A DNA stretch of 64,000 nt from Streptomyces griseus (GCF_001715295.1 NZ_MDKB01000001.1:1043090-1107089), one strand, 5' to 3'; positions 26,675-35,606 are shown, counted from the stretch's first letter. Numbers and translations: made by a program. The notes: generated by a model from the sequence alone, not told the origin.

Positions 26675-26710
26675 CGGTGTCCGGCGCGGCCGCAGCCGCG
26701 CCGGACACCG
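26675..26710 (-). terminator. Intrinsic terminator after the methyltransferase gene
   Basis: A perfect 16-bp stem (26675-26690 with 26695-26710) closes the tetraloop CGCA, eight bases after the methyltransferase stop and before the idi promoter. Confidence 0.85.
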
Positions 26711-26718
26711 TAACCGCG

Positions 26719-27528
26719 TCAGCGGGGTGCGGGCTCCGCTCCCTCCCGCCGGGCCGTGTCCGCCGCCGTCTCCGGGCCGGAAGCGGAGGTCCTCAGCACA
26801 TAGCCCGCGTAGCCGTACTCCGCGCCGTACTCACGGCGCACCGCGAGTTCCTCACGCGTGGCCGCGAGAGCCGCCTCCATGCCGGGGACCGCCGGGTCGG
26901 CCGCCGCGACCCGTTCGGCGAGCGGGAGGTAGTACTCGTCCCAGTCGCTGTCGGGCTGGACCAGCACCCCCCGCACGTCGTAGCCCGCGGCCACCGCGGC
27001 GGCGGTGTTGTCCGCGACGGGACGCAGCGCGGCGTGCCGCTCCCAGAAGGCGCGGGCCCCGTCGGACGGGGCATCGGTGGTCCAGACGCAGTCGGTGATC
27101 ACCATGGAGCCCCCCGGAGCCAGGAGCCGGCGCCAGTCGCGCAGCGCGGTGTCGAAGCCGATGATGTACGCCGACCCCTCGGCCCAGACCAGGTCGAAGG
27201 AGGCGTCGGCGAACAGGGGACCGGTGAGTTCGGCCATATCGGCCCTGACGGTACGGATCCGCTCGCCGAGCCCGCGGGCGTCGGCGGCCTCGCGGAGCTC
27301 GTCGAGGAACGGCTGGTGCAGATCCACCGCCGTCACCTCGGCGCCCGCCTCGGCGGCGAGCAGCAGTGCGGCCCGGCCGGGGCCGCAGCCCAGGTCGAGG
27401 ACGCGCGGACGGGCCGGCCGGGGACCGGTGAGAGCGAGCAGCCGCCGCGTGGTGGCGTCGGAGCCCGGGCTCTGCCGGGGCAGAGCGTGGTGCAGTGCGA
27501 AGAACGCGTCGAGCAGATGGTCGGTCAA
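26719..27528 (-). CDS. Class I SAM-dependent methyltransferase
   Basis: A 269-residue methyltransferase. Motif I is RVLDLGCGPGRAALLLA (residues ~42-58), followed by VTAVDLHQPFLDELREAA, FDLVWAEGSAYIIG and RRLLAPGGSMVITDCVW. The pattern is that of small-molecule methyltransferases; the substrate is unknown. TTG 27528 has AGGG upstream, and the domain follows directly. A short upstream open frame (27590-27658) may couple its translation. Confidence 0.8.
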   Translation of the reverse strand: MTDHLLDAFFALHHALPRQSPGSDATTRRLLALTGPRPARPRVLDLGCGPGRAALLLAAEAGAEVTAVDLHQPFLDELREAADARGLGERIRTVRADMAELTGPLFADASFDLVWAEGSAYIIGFDTALRDWRRLLAPGGSMVITDCVWTTDAPSDGARAFWERHAALRPVADNTAAAVAAGYDVRGVLVQPDSDWDEYYLPLAERVAAADPAVPGMEAALAATREELAVRREYGAEYGYAGYVLRTSASGPETAADTARREGAEPAPR

Positions 27529-27589
27529 CGTAGGAACCCTTGGGTGAGAGGGCCCCGGCCGACGCGGCGACGTGAGAACGGCCGAGTGG

Positions 27590-27658
27590 CTAGCCGGGAA
27601 CCCGGAGAACGGGGAAGGCCGGATTGCTGCGCCGGGCAGCGGCTGTCGCGACCGTCAT
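27590..27658 (-). CDS. Possible 22-aa leader peptide before the methyltransferase gene
   Basis: ATG 27658 has an excellent SD (GAGGAG, nine bases upstream) and encodes MTVATAAARRSNPAFPVLRV plus PG before a stop, 61 bp ahead of the methyltransferase. The SD quality is the main argument; composition alone does not prove coding. Confidence 0.3.
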   Translation of the reverse strand: MTVATAAARRSNPAFPVLRVPG

Positions 27659-27763
27659 CAACCTCAGCTCCTCTGTTCCCACGGGTTCGTGCTCGGGACT
27701 CGGACGTACGGCCGGGAGATCCCTCCGTACGGCGACGACCCTAGCACCGGGCCGCCCGCGGGG

Positions 27764-28705
27764 TCAGTGGCAGAGCCGGGCCTCGTGCGCCGCGTGCCCG
27801 CTCGGTTCCAGCTGGAAGGTGCAGTGCTCGACGTCGAAGTGGTCGCCCAGGCAGCCCTGCAGCTCGTGCAGGAGTTTCTCGTGCCCGATCGAGTCGAGCA
27901 TCTCCTGCTGCACGACCACGTGCGCGGACAGCACGGGCATGCCCGAGGTGATCGTCCAGGCGTGCAGGTCGTGGACGTCCAGCACGCCCGGCAGAGCGGT
28001 GATGTGGGCGCGCACCTCGTCCATGTCGACGCCCTTGGGCGCCGCCTCCAGCAGGACGTCGAGCGTCTCCCGCAGGAGTTTCACCGTACGGGGGACGATC
28101 ATCAGGCCGATGAGGAGCGAGGCGATCGGGTCGGCGGCCTGCCAGCCCGTGGCCATGATCACGCCGGCGGCCACGAGCACCGTCACCGAGCCGAGCGTGT
28201 CCGCCACGACCTCGAGGTAGGCGCCCCGCACGTTGAGGCTGTCTCGCTGCCCGCGCATCAGCAGGGACAGGGAGACGACGTTGGCCACCAGCCCCACCGC
28301 GGCGAACACGAGGGTCAGGCCGCCTCTGGTCGCGGCGGGGGTGAGGAAGCGGTCCACGGCCTCGAAGACCAGATAGCCGCCGACTCCCAGGAGAAGGAGG
28401 CAGTTGGCCAGGGCGGCGAGGATCTCCGCGCGGGCGAAACCGAAGGTGCGGTTGGGGCCCGCGGGCCTGTTGGCGAAGTGGATGGCCAGCAGTGCCATGC
28501 CCAGGCCCAGCGCGTCCGTCGCCATGTGGGCCGCGTCCGCGATCAGCGCCAGGGAGTCGGCGAGCAGCCCGCCGGTGATCTCCATGACCATGACGCCGAG
28601 CGTGATGCCGAGGGCGACCCGGAGCCGGCCCCGGTACGCGGCGGCGGCCGTTCCCGTCGGGGGCGGCCCGGCGTGCGTGTGCCCGTGATCGTGGCCAGCC
28701 CCCAT
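27764..28705 (-). CDS. Cation diffusion facilitator (Zn2+/divalent metal efflux)
   Basis: A 313-residue CzcD/ZitB-like protein with six helices and a cytoplasmic C-terminal domain. The N-terminus is His-rich (HDHGHTHAG). The TM2 metal site is ALIADAAHMATDALGLGM (HxxxD). In TM5 most Zn transporters have HxxxD; here it is YLEVVADTLGSV, giving ExxxD, which may alter metal choice. The C-terminal domain begins VDMDEVRAHITALPGV and contains DLHAWTITSG. Ends HEARLCH. It stands alone between the methyltransferase and galE-like genes. Confidence 0.88.
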   Translation of the reverse strand: MGAGHDHGHTHAGPPPTGTAAAAYRGRLRVALGITLGVMVMEITGGLLADSLALIADAAHMATDALGLGMALLAIHFANRPAGPNRTFGFARAEILAALANCLLLLGVGGYLVFEAVDRFLTPAATRGGLTLVFAAVGLVANVVSLSLLMRGQRDSLNVRGAYLEVVADTLGSVTVLVAAGVIMATGWQAADPIASLLIGLMIVPRTVKLLRETLDVLLEAAPKGVDMDEVRAHITALPGVLDVHDLHAWTITSGMPVLSAHVVVQQEMLDSIGHEKLLHELQGCLGDHFDVEHCTFQLEPSGHAAHEARLCH

Positions 28706-28872
28706 GAGAACGCCTCCGCAACGCGGTCGCAGTACGCCGGGCGCCCACCGCCCGACCGTGCCAGTGAACTACGGGAGGGGGGTACCGGGCAACACGGTAC
28801 TGAACACCGTTGTCATCGGCTCTGACCTGCGGAAAAGGCGGCGGGCCAGGGCCCGCGCGACGAGGCCGCCGC

Positions 28873-29856
28873 TCAGCGTGCGCGGGCCTGCGGATGGTTC
28901 AGGCGCCAGCCCTCCCAGGCCGACTCCACCATGTCGCGTACCCCGAGCCGGGCGGTCCAGCCCAGCTCCGCGGTCATCCGGGCGGCCGACGCGACGGCCC
29001 GCGGCGCGTCCCCGGGCCGGCGTGGTTCGGTCACCGGTGCCGTCGGCAGGCCGGTGACCTCGCCCACCACGTCGGCCAGCTCGCGTACGGAGACTCCCTC
29101 CCCCCGGCCGACGTTCAGGGTGAGGTCCCCGCCCGCCGGCTGTTCCGTGAGGGCCCGGACCACCGCGAGATGCGCGTCCGCCAGGTCGGCGACATGGATG
29201 TAGTCGCGGACGCAGGTCCCGTCCGGTGTCGGGTAGTCGGCACCGAAGATCCGGAGCGCCTCGCCGCGCGTCAGCCGGTCGAAGAACATCGGCACGACGT
29301 TGTCGACGCCCGTGTCGGACAGCCCCGGCTCGGCGGTTCCCGCCACGTTGAAGTAGCGCAGGCAGGCGGTGGAGAGCCCGTACGCCCGCCCCGCCGCCCG
29401 GACCAGCAGCTCCCCGGCCAGCTTCGTCTCGCCGTAGGGGTTGATCGGCACGCACGGAGCCGCCTCGTCGATCAGGTCCATGTCCGGCACGCCGTAGACC
29501 GCGGCCGACGAGGAGAGGACGAACCGGCGCACACCGGCCGCCACCACGGCCTCGAGCAGGGCACCGAGCCCGCCCACGTTCTCCCGGTAGTAGAGCAGCG
29601 GCTGCTCGACGGACTCGCCGACCTGCTTCTTCGCCGCGAGGTGCACCACACCCGTCACGGCGTACTCGGCGAGCACCCGGTCGACCCGGTCCCGGTCGGA
29701 GACCGAGCCGCGGACCAGCGGGATCTCGGCCGGCAGCCGCTCCTCGACGCCCGTGGACAGGTCGTCGAGCACGACGACCCGCTCCCCGGCGCCCGCCATG
29801 GCCTTCGCCACATGTGCCCCGATGTAACCCGCTCCGCCGGTGATCAACCACGTCAT
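28873..29856 (-). CDS. galE: UDP-glucose 4-epimerase (GalE-like SDR)
   Basis: A 327-residue extended SDR. NAD motif WLITGGAGYIGAHVAKAMA; catalytic Ser/Tyr region SSSAAVYG and INPYGETKLAGE (YxxxK). LRYFNVAGTAEPG and CVRDYIHVADLADAHL are typical of GalE. It would interconvert UDP-glucose and UDP-galactose (or the HexNAc forms). Its position divergent from the polymer-type operon suggests a supply of sugar nucleotide for the GT2 enzyme there. ATG 29856 is at the conserved start; a longer frame upstream is not family-like. Confidence 0.85.
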   Translation of the reverse strand: MTWLITGGAGYIGAHVAKAMAGAGERVVVLDDLSTGVEERLPAEIPLVRGSVSDRDRVDRVLAEYAVTGVVHLAAKKQVGESVEQPLLYYRENVGGLGALLEAVVAAGVRRFVLSSSAAVYGVPDMDLIDEAAPCVPINPYGETKLAGELLVRAAGRAYGLSTACLRYFNVAGTAEPGLSDTGVDNVVPMFFDRLTRGEALRIFGADYPTPDGTCVRDYIHVADLADAHLAVVRALTEQPAGGDLTLNVGRGEGVSVRELADVVGEVTGLPTAPVTEPRRPGDAPRAVASAARMTAELGWTARLGVRDMVESAWEGWRLNHPQARAR

Positions 29857-30250
29857 GCCCGTCAGCCTATGCGCTGACCGGTCGCGGTTTGTGGGCCGAG
29901 GCGGCGATCGACGATGATGATCGCGGACGACGCCGTACGGCGCCACGGCCGACCCGAACGGAGCACGAACGGGCGGTGAACTCGGTCTTCCGTTCATCCG
30001 ATAGCCTCTGGGCCTGTCGGGTGACCTTCGACCGGGCGGCCACGCCCTGGCACGCACGCTTCCCGCGTTGCCGAAATGCCCTGGTAGCGGCGCTACGAGG
30101 ACCTTCCGGCACCTTTGGAATCGCACGCACAGGACCGCGTCCGCCCTCCGGCCGGAGGTCACCCGGAAGACTCAGCCGATCTGCCGCCGGTACCTCCGGG
30201 ACCGCCGCGGTCGTGCGCCGTTCCCGTCAGCACCCAAGGAGTGAGTTCGT
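29857..30250. other. Divergent intergenic region between galE-like and CDP-alcohol operons
   Basis: About 390 bp, less GC-rich than the genes beside it, holding the promoters for both directions. I can assign no -10/-35 with confidence. It ends with the SD AAGGAG (30236-30241) of the next gene, and an in-frame stop at 30242 limits where that gene can start. Confidence 0.5.
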
Positions 30251-32083
30251 CTGTCGACCGCCATCCTCACCGGTGCGCCGGTACCCGGATCGTCGCTCGA
30301 GGACGATCTGCGGTCGCTCGGCTTCCACGTGACCGCCGCCGCCGACGCCACCGAGGCCGCCGGACTGCTCGCCGCGGTCCCCGCCGACCGGCGCGTCGCA
30401 CTCGTCGACCCGCGGTTCGTCGGACACGTCCACGCCCTCAGGCTCGCCCTGACCGACCCCCGCTTCGCCGCCGCCGCCGTTCCCGGCGCGCTCACCGCGC
30501 AGCCCGAGGCGCGGGGCGCGCTGCTGCGCGCCCTGCGCAGGACCGTCGTCGCCGTCGGAGCCGGGAGCCCCGTCACGCCGCAGGGCGCGGAGCCCGCCGC
30601 CGAGGACCGTACGGTGCCCGGCCGGCTCGCCGCGGCCCTGGACGCGGAGGGCACCCCCGTGCACCGTCCCGAGCTCGGCTCCCTCACGGCCGTGGTTCCC
30701 ACGGACGCGGCGGACCGGAACGCCGCACGGGCCGCCGTGGACGCCGTGGACGACGAGGCCGTGCGGCTGCGCAGCGCCGTGAAGGCCCACGACGGCTTCT
30801 TCACCACCTACTTCATCAGCCCGTACTCCCGCTACATCGCCCGCTGGTGCGCCCGCCGGGGCCTCACCCCCAACCAGGTCACCACCGCCTCCCTGGTCAC
30901 CGCTCTCGTCGCGGCCGGCAGCGCGGCGACCGGCACCCGCGGCGGCTACGTCGCGGCCGGCGTGCTCCTCCTCCTCTCCTTCGTCCTGGACTGCACGGAC
31001 GGGCAGCTCGCCCGCTACTCCCTGCAGTACTCCACGATGGGCGCATGGCTGGACGCCACCTTCGACCGGGCCAAGGAGTACGCGTACTACGCGGGACTCG
31101 CCCTGGGGGCGGCCCGCGGCGGGGACGACGTATGGGCCCTCGCGCTCGGCGCGATGGTGCTCCAGGCCTGCCGTCACGTCGTCGACTTCTCGTTCAACGA
31201 GGCCAACCACGACGCCGTCTCCAACACGAGCCCCACCGCCGCGCTCTCGGACAAGCTCGACAGCGTCGGCTGGACCGTCTGGCTGCGGCGGATGATAGTG
31301 CTGCCCATCGGTGAGCGATGGGCCATGATCGCCGTACTGACCGCGGTGACCACACCGCGTGTCGTCTTCTACGCCCTGCTCGTCGGCTGCTCGCTGGCTG
31401 CCTGCTACACCACGGCCGGCCGGCTGCTTCGCTCCCTCACCCGCAAGGCGCGGCGCACGGACCGCGCGGCCCGTGCGCTCGCCGACCTCGCCGACTCGGG
31501 TCCGCTCGCCGAGGCCGTCGCCGCCGTGGTGCGCCGCCCGGGCGGCGGCTTCACGGCCCCGCTCACGGCACTCCTGGCAGCCCTGACCATGGTCGCGGCC
31601 GCACTGTTCACCCCGTACGGCGGATGGCTCGTCGTCGGTGCGGCGGCTGTCTACGCCGTGCTGGCCGGTCTCGCGGTCTCCCGGCCGCTCAAGGGCGCGC
31701 TCGACTGGCTCGTCCCCCCCTTCTTCCGGGCCGCGGAGTACTGCACGGTCCTCGTGCTGGCCGCCCGCAGCGAGGTCCCGCACGCCGTGCCCGCGGCCTT
31801 CGGCCTGGTTTCGGCGGTCGCCTACCATCACTACGACACCGTCTACCGCATCCGGGGCGGCACCGGTGCGCCGCCCCGGTGGCTGGTGCGCGTCATCGGC
31901 GGACACGAGGGCCGGACCCTCGTCGTGGCCGTGCTCGCCGCCGTACTCGCCCGGAGCACGGACCTCACCACGGCTCTCACCGCGTTCGCGGCCGCCGTGG
32001 CTCTCGTGGTGGTCGTGGAGTCCATCCGCTTCTGGGTGTCCTCCTCGGCGCCCGCTGTTCACGACGAAGGAGAACTCGCATGA
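30251..32083 (+). CDS. CDP-alcohol phosphotransferase with N-terminal extension and C-terminal DUF5941-type membrane domain
   Basis: About 610 residues. The central motif DCTDGQLARYSLQYSTMG plus AWLDATFD is the full CDP-alcohol phosphotransferase signature (D-x2-DG-x2-AR-x8-G-x3-D-x3-D). It transfers an alcohol phosphate from a CDP-alcohol to an acceptor alcohol in the membrane. Residues 1-~160 form a soluble domain, and the C-terminal third has extra helices. The DGFFTTYFISPYSRYIARWC lead-in resembles inositol-phosphate-type transferases. The reading frame is closed by TGA at 30242, and the first sensible start is CTG 30251, nine bases after AAGGAG; GTG 30329 would lose the first 26 residues. 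It overlaps the next gene by ATGA. Confidence 0.8.
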   Translation: MSTAILTGAPVPGSSLEDDLRSLGFHVTAAADATEAAGLLAAVPADRRVALVDPRFVGHVHALRLALTDPRFAAAAVPGALTAQPEARGALLRALRRTVVAVGAGSPVTPQGAEPAAEDRTVPGRLAAALDAEGTPVHRPELGSLTAVVPTDAADRNAARAAVDAVDDEAVRLRSAVKAHDGFFTTYFISPYSRYIARWCARRGLTPNQVTTASLVTALVAAGSAATGTRGGYVAAGVLLLLSFVLDCTDGQLARYSLQYSTMGAWLDATFDRAKEYAYYAGLALGAARGGDDVWALALGAMVLQACRHVVDFSFNEANHDAVSNTSPTAALSDKLDSVGWTVWLRRMIVLPIGERWAMIAVLTAVTTPRVVFYALLVGCSLAACYTTAGRLLRSLTRKARRTDRAARALADLADSGPLAEAVAAVVRRPGGGFTAPLTALLAALTMVAAALFTPYGGWLVVGAAAVYAVLAGLAVSRPLKGALDWLVPPFFRAAEYCTVLVLAARSEVPHAVPAAFGLVSAVAYHHYDTVYRIRGGTGAPPRWLVRVIGGHEGRTLVVAVLAAVLARSTDLTTALTAFAAAVALVVVVESIRFWVSSSAPAVHDEGELA

Positions 32084-32817
32084 TCGGCCTCGTACTGGCT
32101 GCCGGTGCCGGACGCCGTCTGCGTCCCTACACGGACACGCTGCCCAAGGCCCTGGTGCCGGTGGACGGCGAGAAGACGGTCCTGGACCTGACGCTGGCCA
32201 ACTTCGCCGAGGTCGGCCTCAAGGAGGTCGCCGTCGTCGTGGGCTACCGCAAGGAAGCCGTCTACGCGCGCAAGGCCGAGTTCGAGGCCACGTACGGCGT
32301 GACGCTGACGCTCATCGACAACGACAAGGCCGAGGAGTGGAACAACGCCTACTCCCTGTGGTGCGCGCGTGAGGTCCTGAAGCAGGGCGTCATCCTCGCC
32401 AACGGCGACACCGTGCACCCGGTCTCCGTCGAGAAGACCCTCCTGGACGCCCGCGGCAGGGGTCAGAAGATCATCCTCGCCCTCGACACGGTGAAGAACC
32501 TCGCCGACGAGGAGATGAAGGTCATCACCGAGGACGGCAAGGGCGTCCGGCGGATCACCAAGCTGATGGACCCGGCCACCGCGACCGGTGAGTACATCGG
32601 CGTCACGCTGATCGAGCCCGAGGCCGCCGAGGAACTCGCCGACGCGCTGCGGACCACCTTCGAGCGGGACCCCGACCTCTACTACGAGGACGGCTACCAG
32701 GAGCTCGTGAACCGCGGCTTCACCGTCGACGTGGCGCCCATCGGCGAGGTGACCTGGGTCGAGATCGACAACCACGACGACCTCGCCCGCGGCAGGGAGA
32801 TCGCGTGCCGGTACTGA
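32080..32817 (+). CDS. Sugar/alcohol-phosphate nucleotidyltransferase (NTP-transferase family)
   Basis: A 245-residue protein. The N-terminus VLAAGAGRRLRPYTDTLPKA is the GxGxRLxP...PK nucleotide-binding signature. It resembles LicC-like cytidylyltransferases and CTP:inositol-1-phosphate cytidylyltransferases more than TagD (no HxGH). With CDP-alcohol transferases on both sides, CTP is the likely nucleotide and the operon product may be a CDP-alcohol. Other landmarks are ILANGDTVHP and WVEIDNHDDL. The ATG overlaps the previous stop (ATGA), and its end overlaps the next gene by 13 bp, so translation is coupled. Confidence 0.8.
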   Translation: MIGLVLAAGAGRRLRPYTDTLPKALVPVDGEKTVLDLTLANFAEVGLKEVAVVVGYRKEAVYARKAEFEATYGVTLTLIDNDKAEEWNNAYSLWCAREVLKQGVILANGDTVHPVSVEKTLLDARGRGQKIILALDTVKNLADEEMKVITEDGKGVRRITKLMDPATATGEYIGVTLIEPEAAEELADALRTTFERDPDLYYEDGYQELVNRGFTVDVAPIGEVTWVEIDNHDDLARGREIACRY

Positions 32818-33866
32818 CCCGTCTCATCCCGTCGCCCGTCGTCGTCGACATCCGGCGCGGGGCCATGGACGACCTGGCCGGCCTCCTCGCCGACCAGCGG
32901 ATCTCCGCCTCGGGCAAGCTCGCCATCGCGATCAGCGGGGGTTCCGGACGCGCCCTGCGCGAGCGGCTCGCCCCGGTGCTGCCTGGCGCCGACTGGTACC
33001 CCGTCTCCGACGGCACGCTCGACTCCGCGGTACGCCTGGCCGACGGCATCAAGGGCAACCGGTACGACGCCCTCGTGGGCCTCGGCGGCGGCAAGATCAT
33101 CGACGTGGCGAAGTACGCCGCGGCACGCGTGGGCATGCCCATGGTCGCCGTCGCCACGAACCTCTCCCACGACGGCCTGTGCTCCCCGGTCGCCACGCTG
33201 GACAACGACAACGGACGGGGCTCCTACGGGGTCCCCACCCCGATCGCCGTCGTCATCGACCTCGACGTGATCCGTGCGGCACCCGCGCGGTACGTGCGCT
33301 CGGGCATCGGGGACGCGGTCTCCAACATCTCCTGCGTCGCCGACTGGGAACTCGCCCACGCGGTGCGCGGCGAGAGCATCGACGGTCTGGCGGCCGCCAT
33401 GGCCCGGCAGGCGGGGGAGGCGGTGCTGCGCCACCCCGGCGGGGTCGGCGACGACGCCTTCCTCACGGTGCTCGCCGAAGGTCTCGTCCTGACCGGCATC
33501 TCCATGTCGATCGCCGGGGACTCACGGCCGGCCTCGGGCGCGTGCCACGAGATCAACCACGCCTTCGACCTGCTGTTCCCGAAGCGCGCGGCGAGCCACG
33601 GGGAACAGGTCGGGCTCGGTGCGTGCTTCGCCATGCACCTGCGCGGCGCCCGCGCGGACGCGCTCGGCATGGCGACCGCCCTGCGACGCCACGGGCTGCC
33701 GGTCCTGCCCGACGAGATCGGATTCACCGCCGAAGAGTTCGTGAGGGCCGTCGAGTACGCCCCGCAGACGCGCCCGGGACGTTTCACGGTCCTGGAGCAC
33801 CTCAACCTGTCCACCGACCAGATCAGGGACGCGTACGCCGACTATGCACAAGCCATCCATAGCTGA
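32805..33866 (+). CDS. Glycerol-1-phosphate dehydrogenase-like, iron-containing ADH superfamily
   Basis: A 353-residue protein of the EgsA/AraM branch. It would reduce dihydroxyacetone phosphate to sn-glycerol-1-phosphate with NAD(P)H. The nucleotide loop is GLGGGKIIDVAKYAA, and metal ligands are expected in SGIGDAVSNISC (Asp), CHEINHAFDLLFP and RAASHGEQVG (His). VATNLSHDGLCSPVA matches the EgsA form better than glycerol dehydrogenase. Bacterial G1P enzymes are uncommon and usually feed archaeal-type lipids; here the neighbours suggest a polar-polymer or headgroup role. GTG 32805. It overlaps the next gene by 23 bp. Confidence 0.75.
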   Translation: MPVLTRLIPSPVVVDIRRGAMDDLAGLLADQRISASGKLAIAISGGSGRALRERLAPVLPGADWYPVSDGTLDSAVRLADGIKGNRYDALVGLGGGKIIDVAKYAAARVGMPMVAVATNLSHDGLCSPVATLDNDNGRGSYGVPTPIAVVIDLDVIRAAPARYVRSGIGDAVSNISCVADWELAHAVRGESIDGLAAAMARQAGEAVLRHPGGVGDDAFLTVLAEGLVLTGISMSIAGDSRPASGACHEINHAFDLLFPKRAASHGEQVGLGACFAMHLRGARADALGMATALRRHGLPVLPDEIGFTAEEFVRAVEYAPQTRPGRFTVLEHLNLSTDQIRDAYADYAQAIHS

Positions 33867-34623
33867 ACTCCGTCCCGTCGTGCACCCGCCGGGCGTGAAG
33901 GACCGGCGCAGCGGAGAGCACTGGGCGGGCCGGCTCTACATGCGCGAGATCTCGCTGCGCATCACCCGGCGTCTGGTGACCACCAAGGTCACGCCCAACC
34001 AGCTGACCTACGTGATGACCGTCGCCGGTGTGCTCGCGGCTCCGGCTCTGCTGGTCCCGGGTATCCCCGGCGCCCTGCTCGGCGTGCTCGCGGTCCAGCT
34101 CTACCTGCTGTTCGACTGCGTCGACGGCGAGGTGGCCCGGTGGAAGAAGCAGTTCTCGCTGGGCGGGGTCTATCTGGACCGGGTGGCCGCCTACCTCTGC
34201 GACGCGGCGGTGCTGGTCGGCTTCGGCCTGCGTGCCGCCGACCTGTGGGGCCCGGGGCGCGTCGACTGGCTGTGGGCCTTCCTGGGCACACTCGCCGCGC
34301 TGGGTGCCATCCTGATCAAGGCCGAGACCGACCTCGTCGGCGTCGCACGCCACCAGGGCGGGCTGCCCCCCGTCAAGGAGGCCGCGTCCGAGCCGCGCTC
34401 CTCCGGCATGGCGCTCGCCCGCCGTGCCGCCGGGGCGCTCAAGTTCCACCGGCTGATCCTCGGCATCGAGGCGTCCCTGGTCATCCTGGTGACGGCCGTG
34501 CTCGACACGGTCAGGGACGACCTCTTCTTCAGCCGTCTCGCGGTCGCGGTGCTGGCCGGCATCGCGTTGCTGCAGACCCTGCTGCACCTGGTGTCGATCC
34601 TGGTGTCCAGCAGGCTGAAGTGA
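33844..34623 (+). CDS. CDP-alcohol phosphatidyltransferase family protein lacking the last motif Asp
   Basis: A 259-residue membrane protein with about six helices. The motif reads DCVDGEVARW (Asp91, Asp94) and then GVYLDRVAAYLCD: Asp112 is present, but the final motif Asp, the proposed general base, is Ala116. The nearest Asp is four residues later (Asp120). In characterised family members all four Asp are needed, so this may be a divergent subfamily or use Asp120. The preamble TTKVTPNQLTYVMTVAG is typical of the family. Fully embedded in the operon by overlaps on both sides. Confidence 0.8.
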   Translation: MHKPSIAELRPVVHPPGVKDRRSGEHWAGRLYMREISLRITRRLVTTKVTPNQLTYVMTVAGVLAAPALLVPGIPGALLGVLAVQLYLLFDCVDGEVARWKKQFSLGGVYLDRVAAYLCDAAVLVGFGLRAADLWGPGRVDWLWAFLGTLAALGAILIKAETDLVGVARHQGGLPPVKEAASEPRSSGMALARRAAGALKFHRLILGIEASLVILVTAVLDTVRDDLFFSRLAVAVLAGIALLQTLLHLVSILVSSRLK

Positions 34624-35504
34624 GTTCCGCCATGAAGCTCGGCGCGGTCGTCATCACGATGGGCAATCGCCCCGACGAGCTGCGCGCGCTCCTCGACTCG
34701 GTCGCCGGGCAGGACGGTGACCGGATCGAGGTCGTCGTCGTCGGCAACGGTGCCCCCGTTCCCGACGTCCCCGCGGGCGTCCGGACGGTGGAACTTCCGG
34801 AGAACCTGGGCATTCCCGCCGGCCGCAACGTCGGCATCGAGGCCTTCGGCCCCTCCGGCGCCGACGTGGACGCCCTGCTCTTCCTCGACGACGACGGTCT
34901 GCTGCCGAACACCGACACCGCCGAGCTTTGCCGGCAGGCGTTCGAGGCGGACCCGAAGCTCGGCATCATCACCTTCCGCATCGCCGACCCGGACACCGGG
35001 GCCACCCAGCGCCGGCACGTGCCGCGGCTGCGCGCCTCCGACCCGATGCGCTCGTCCCGGGTGACGACGTTCCTCGGCGGCGCCAACGCCGTGCGGACCC
35101 AGGTGATCGCCGAGGTCGGCCCGCTGCCCGGGGGCTTCTTCTACGCGCACGAGGAGACCGACCTGGCCTGGCGTGCCCTGGACGCGGGCTGGATGATCGA
35201 CTACCGCGCGGACATGGTGCTCAACCACCCCACGACCGCCCCTTCGCGGCACGCGGTCTACCACCGTATGGTCGCGCGCAACAGGGTCTGGCTCGCCCGC
35301 CGCAACCTCCCCGCCCCGCTGGTCCCCGCGTACCTCGGGGTGTGGCTTCTGCTCACCCTGGTCCGCAGGCCGTCGCTGCCCGCGCTCAGGGCCTGGTTCG
35401 GGGGTTTCCGGGAGGGCTGGGCGAAGCCCTGCGGACCGCGGCGCCCCATGAGGTGGCGTACGGTATGGCGGCTGACCAGACTGGGCCGACCACCTGTGAT
35501 CTGA
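34620..35504 (+). CDS. GT2-family glycosyltransferase
   Basis: A 294-residue GT-A enzyme. MKLGAVVITMGNRPDELRAL starts the nucleotide fold, and LLFLDDDGLLPNTDTA carries the metal-binding DDD. GGFFYAHEETDLAWRALDAG is the acceptor-side ED motif. The C-terminus has one amphipathic or membrane-proximal helix (YLGVWLLLTLVRRPSLP) and a basic tail. Likely inverting, sugar unknown; the divergent GalE-like enzyme could supply the donor. The start is GTG 34620, overlapping the previous stop (GTGA); ATG 34632 is an alternative. Confidence 0.85.
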   Translation: MSSAMKLGAVVITMGNRPDELRALLDSVAGQDGDRIEVVVVGNGAPVPDVPAGVRTVELPENLGIPAGRNVGIEAFGPSGADVDALLFLDDDGLLPNTDTAELCRQAFEADPKLGIITFRIADPDTGATQRRHVPRLRASDPMRSSRVTTFLGGANAVRTQVIAEVGPLPGGFFYAHEETDLAWRALDAGWMIDYRADMVLNHPTTAPSRHAVYHRMVARNRVWLARRNLPAPLVPAYLGVWLLLTLVRRPSLPALRAWFGGFREGWAKPCGPRRPMRWRTVWRLTRLGRPPVI

Positions 35505-35606
35505 GAGGCTTCCCTCTGAGACCATGAGCCGTATTCATCCGTACGGGGAACCTGTCCGCCCTCGGCCGTGCCCGGCTGCGCATTGTGAAGACGAGAGTTC
35601 TGACTT

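Noticed and set aside
32805..33866. Glycerol dehydrogenase or AraM of arabinose metabolism
   Set aside because: No arabinose genes; context and the G1P-dehydrogenase-type motifs fit better. Substrate still unproven.
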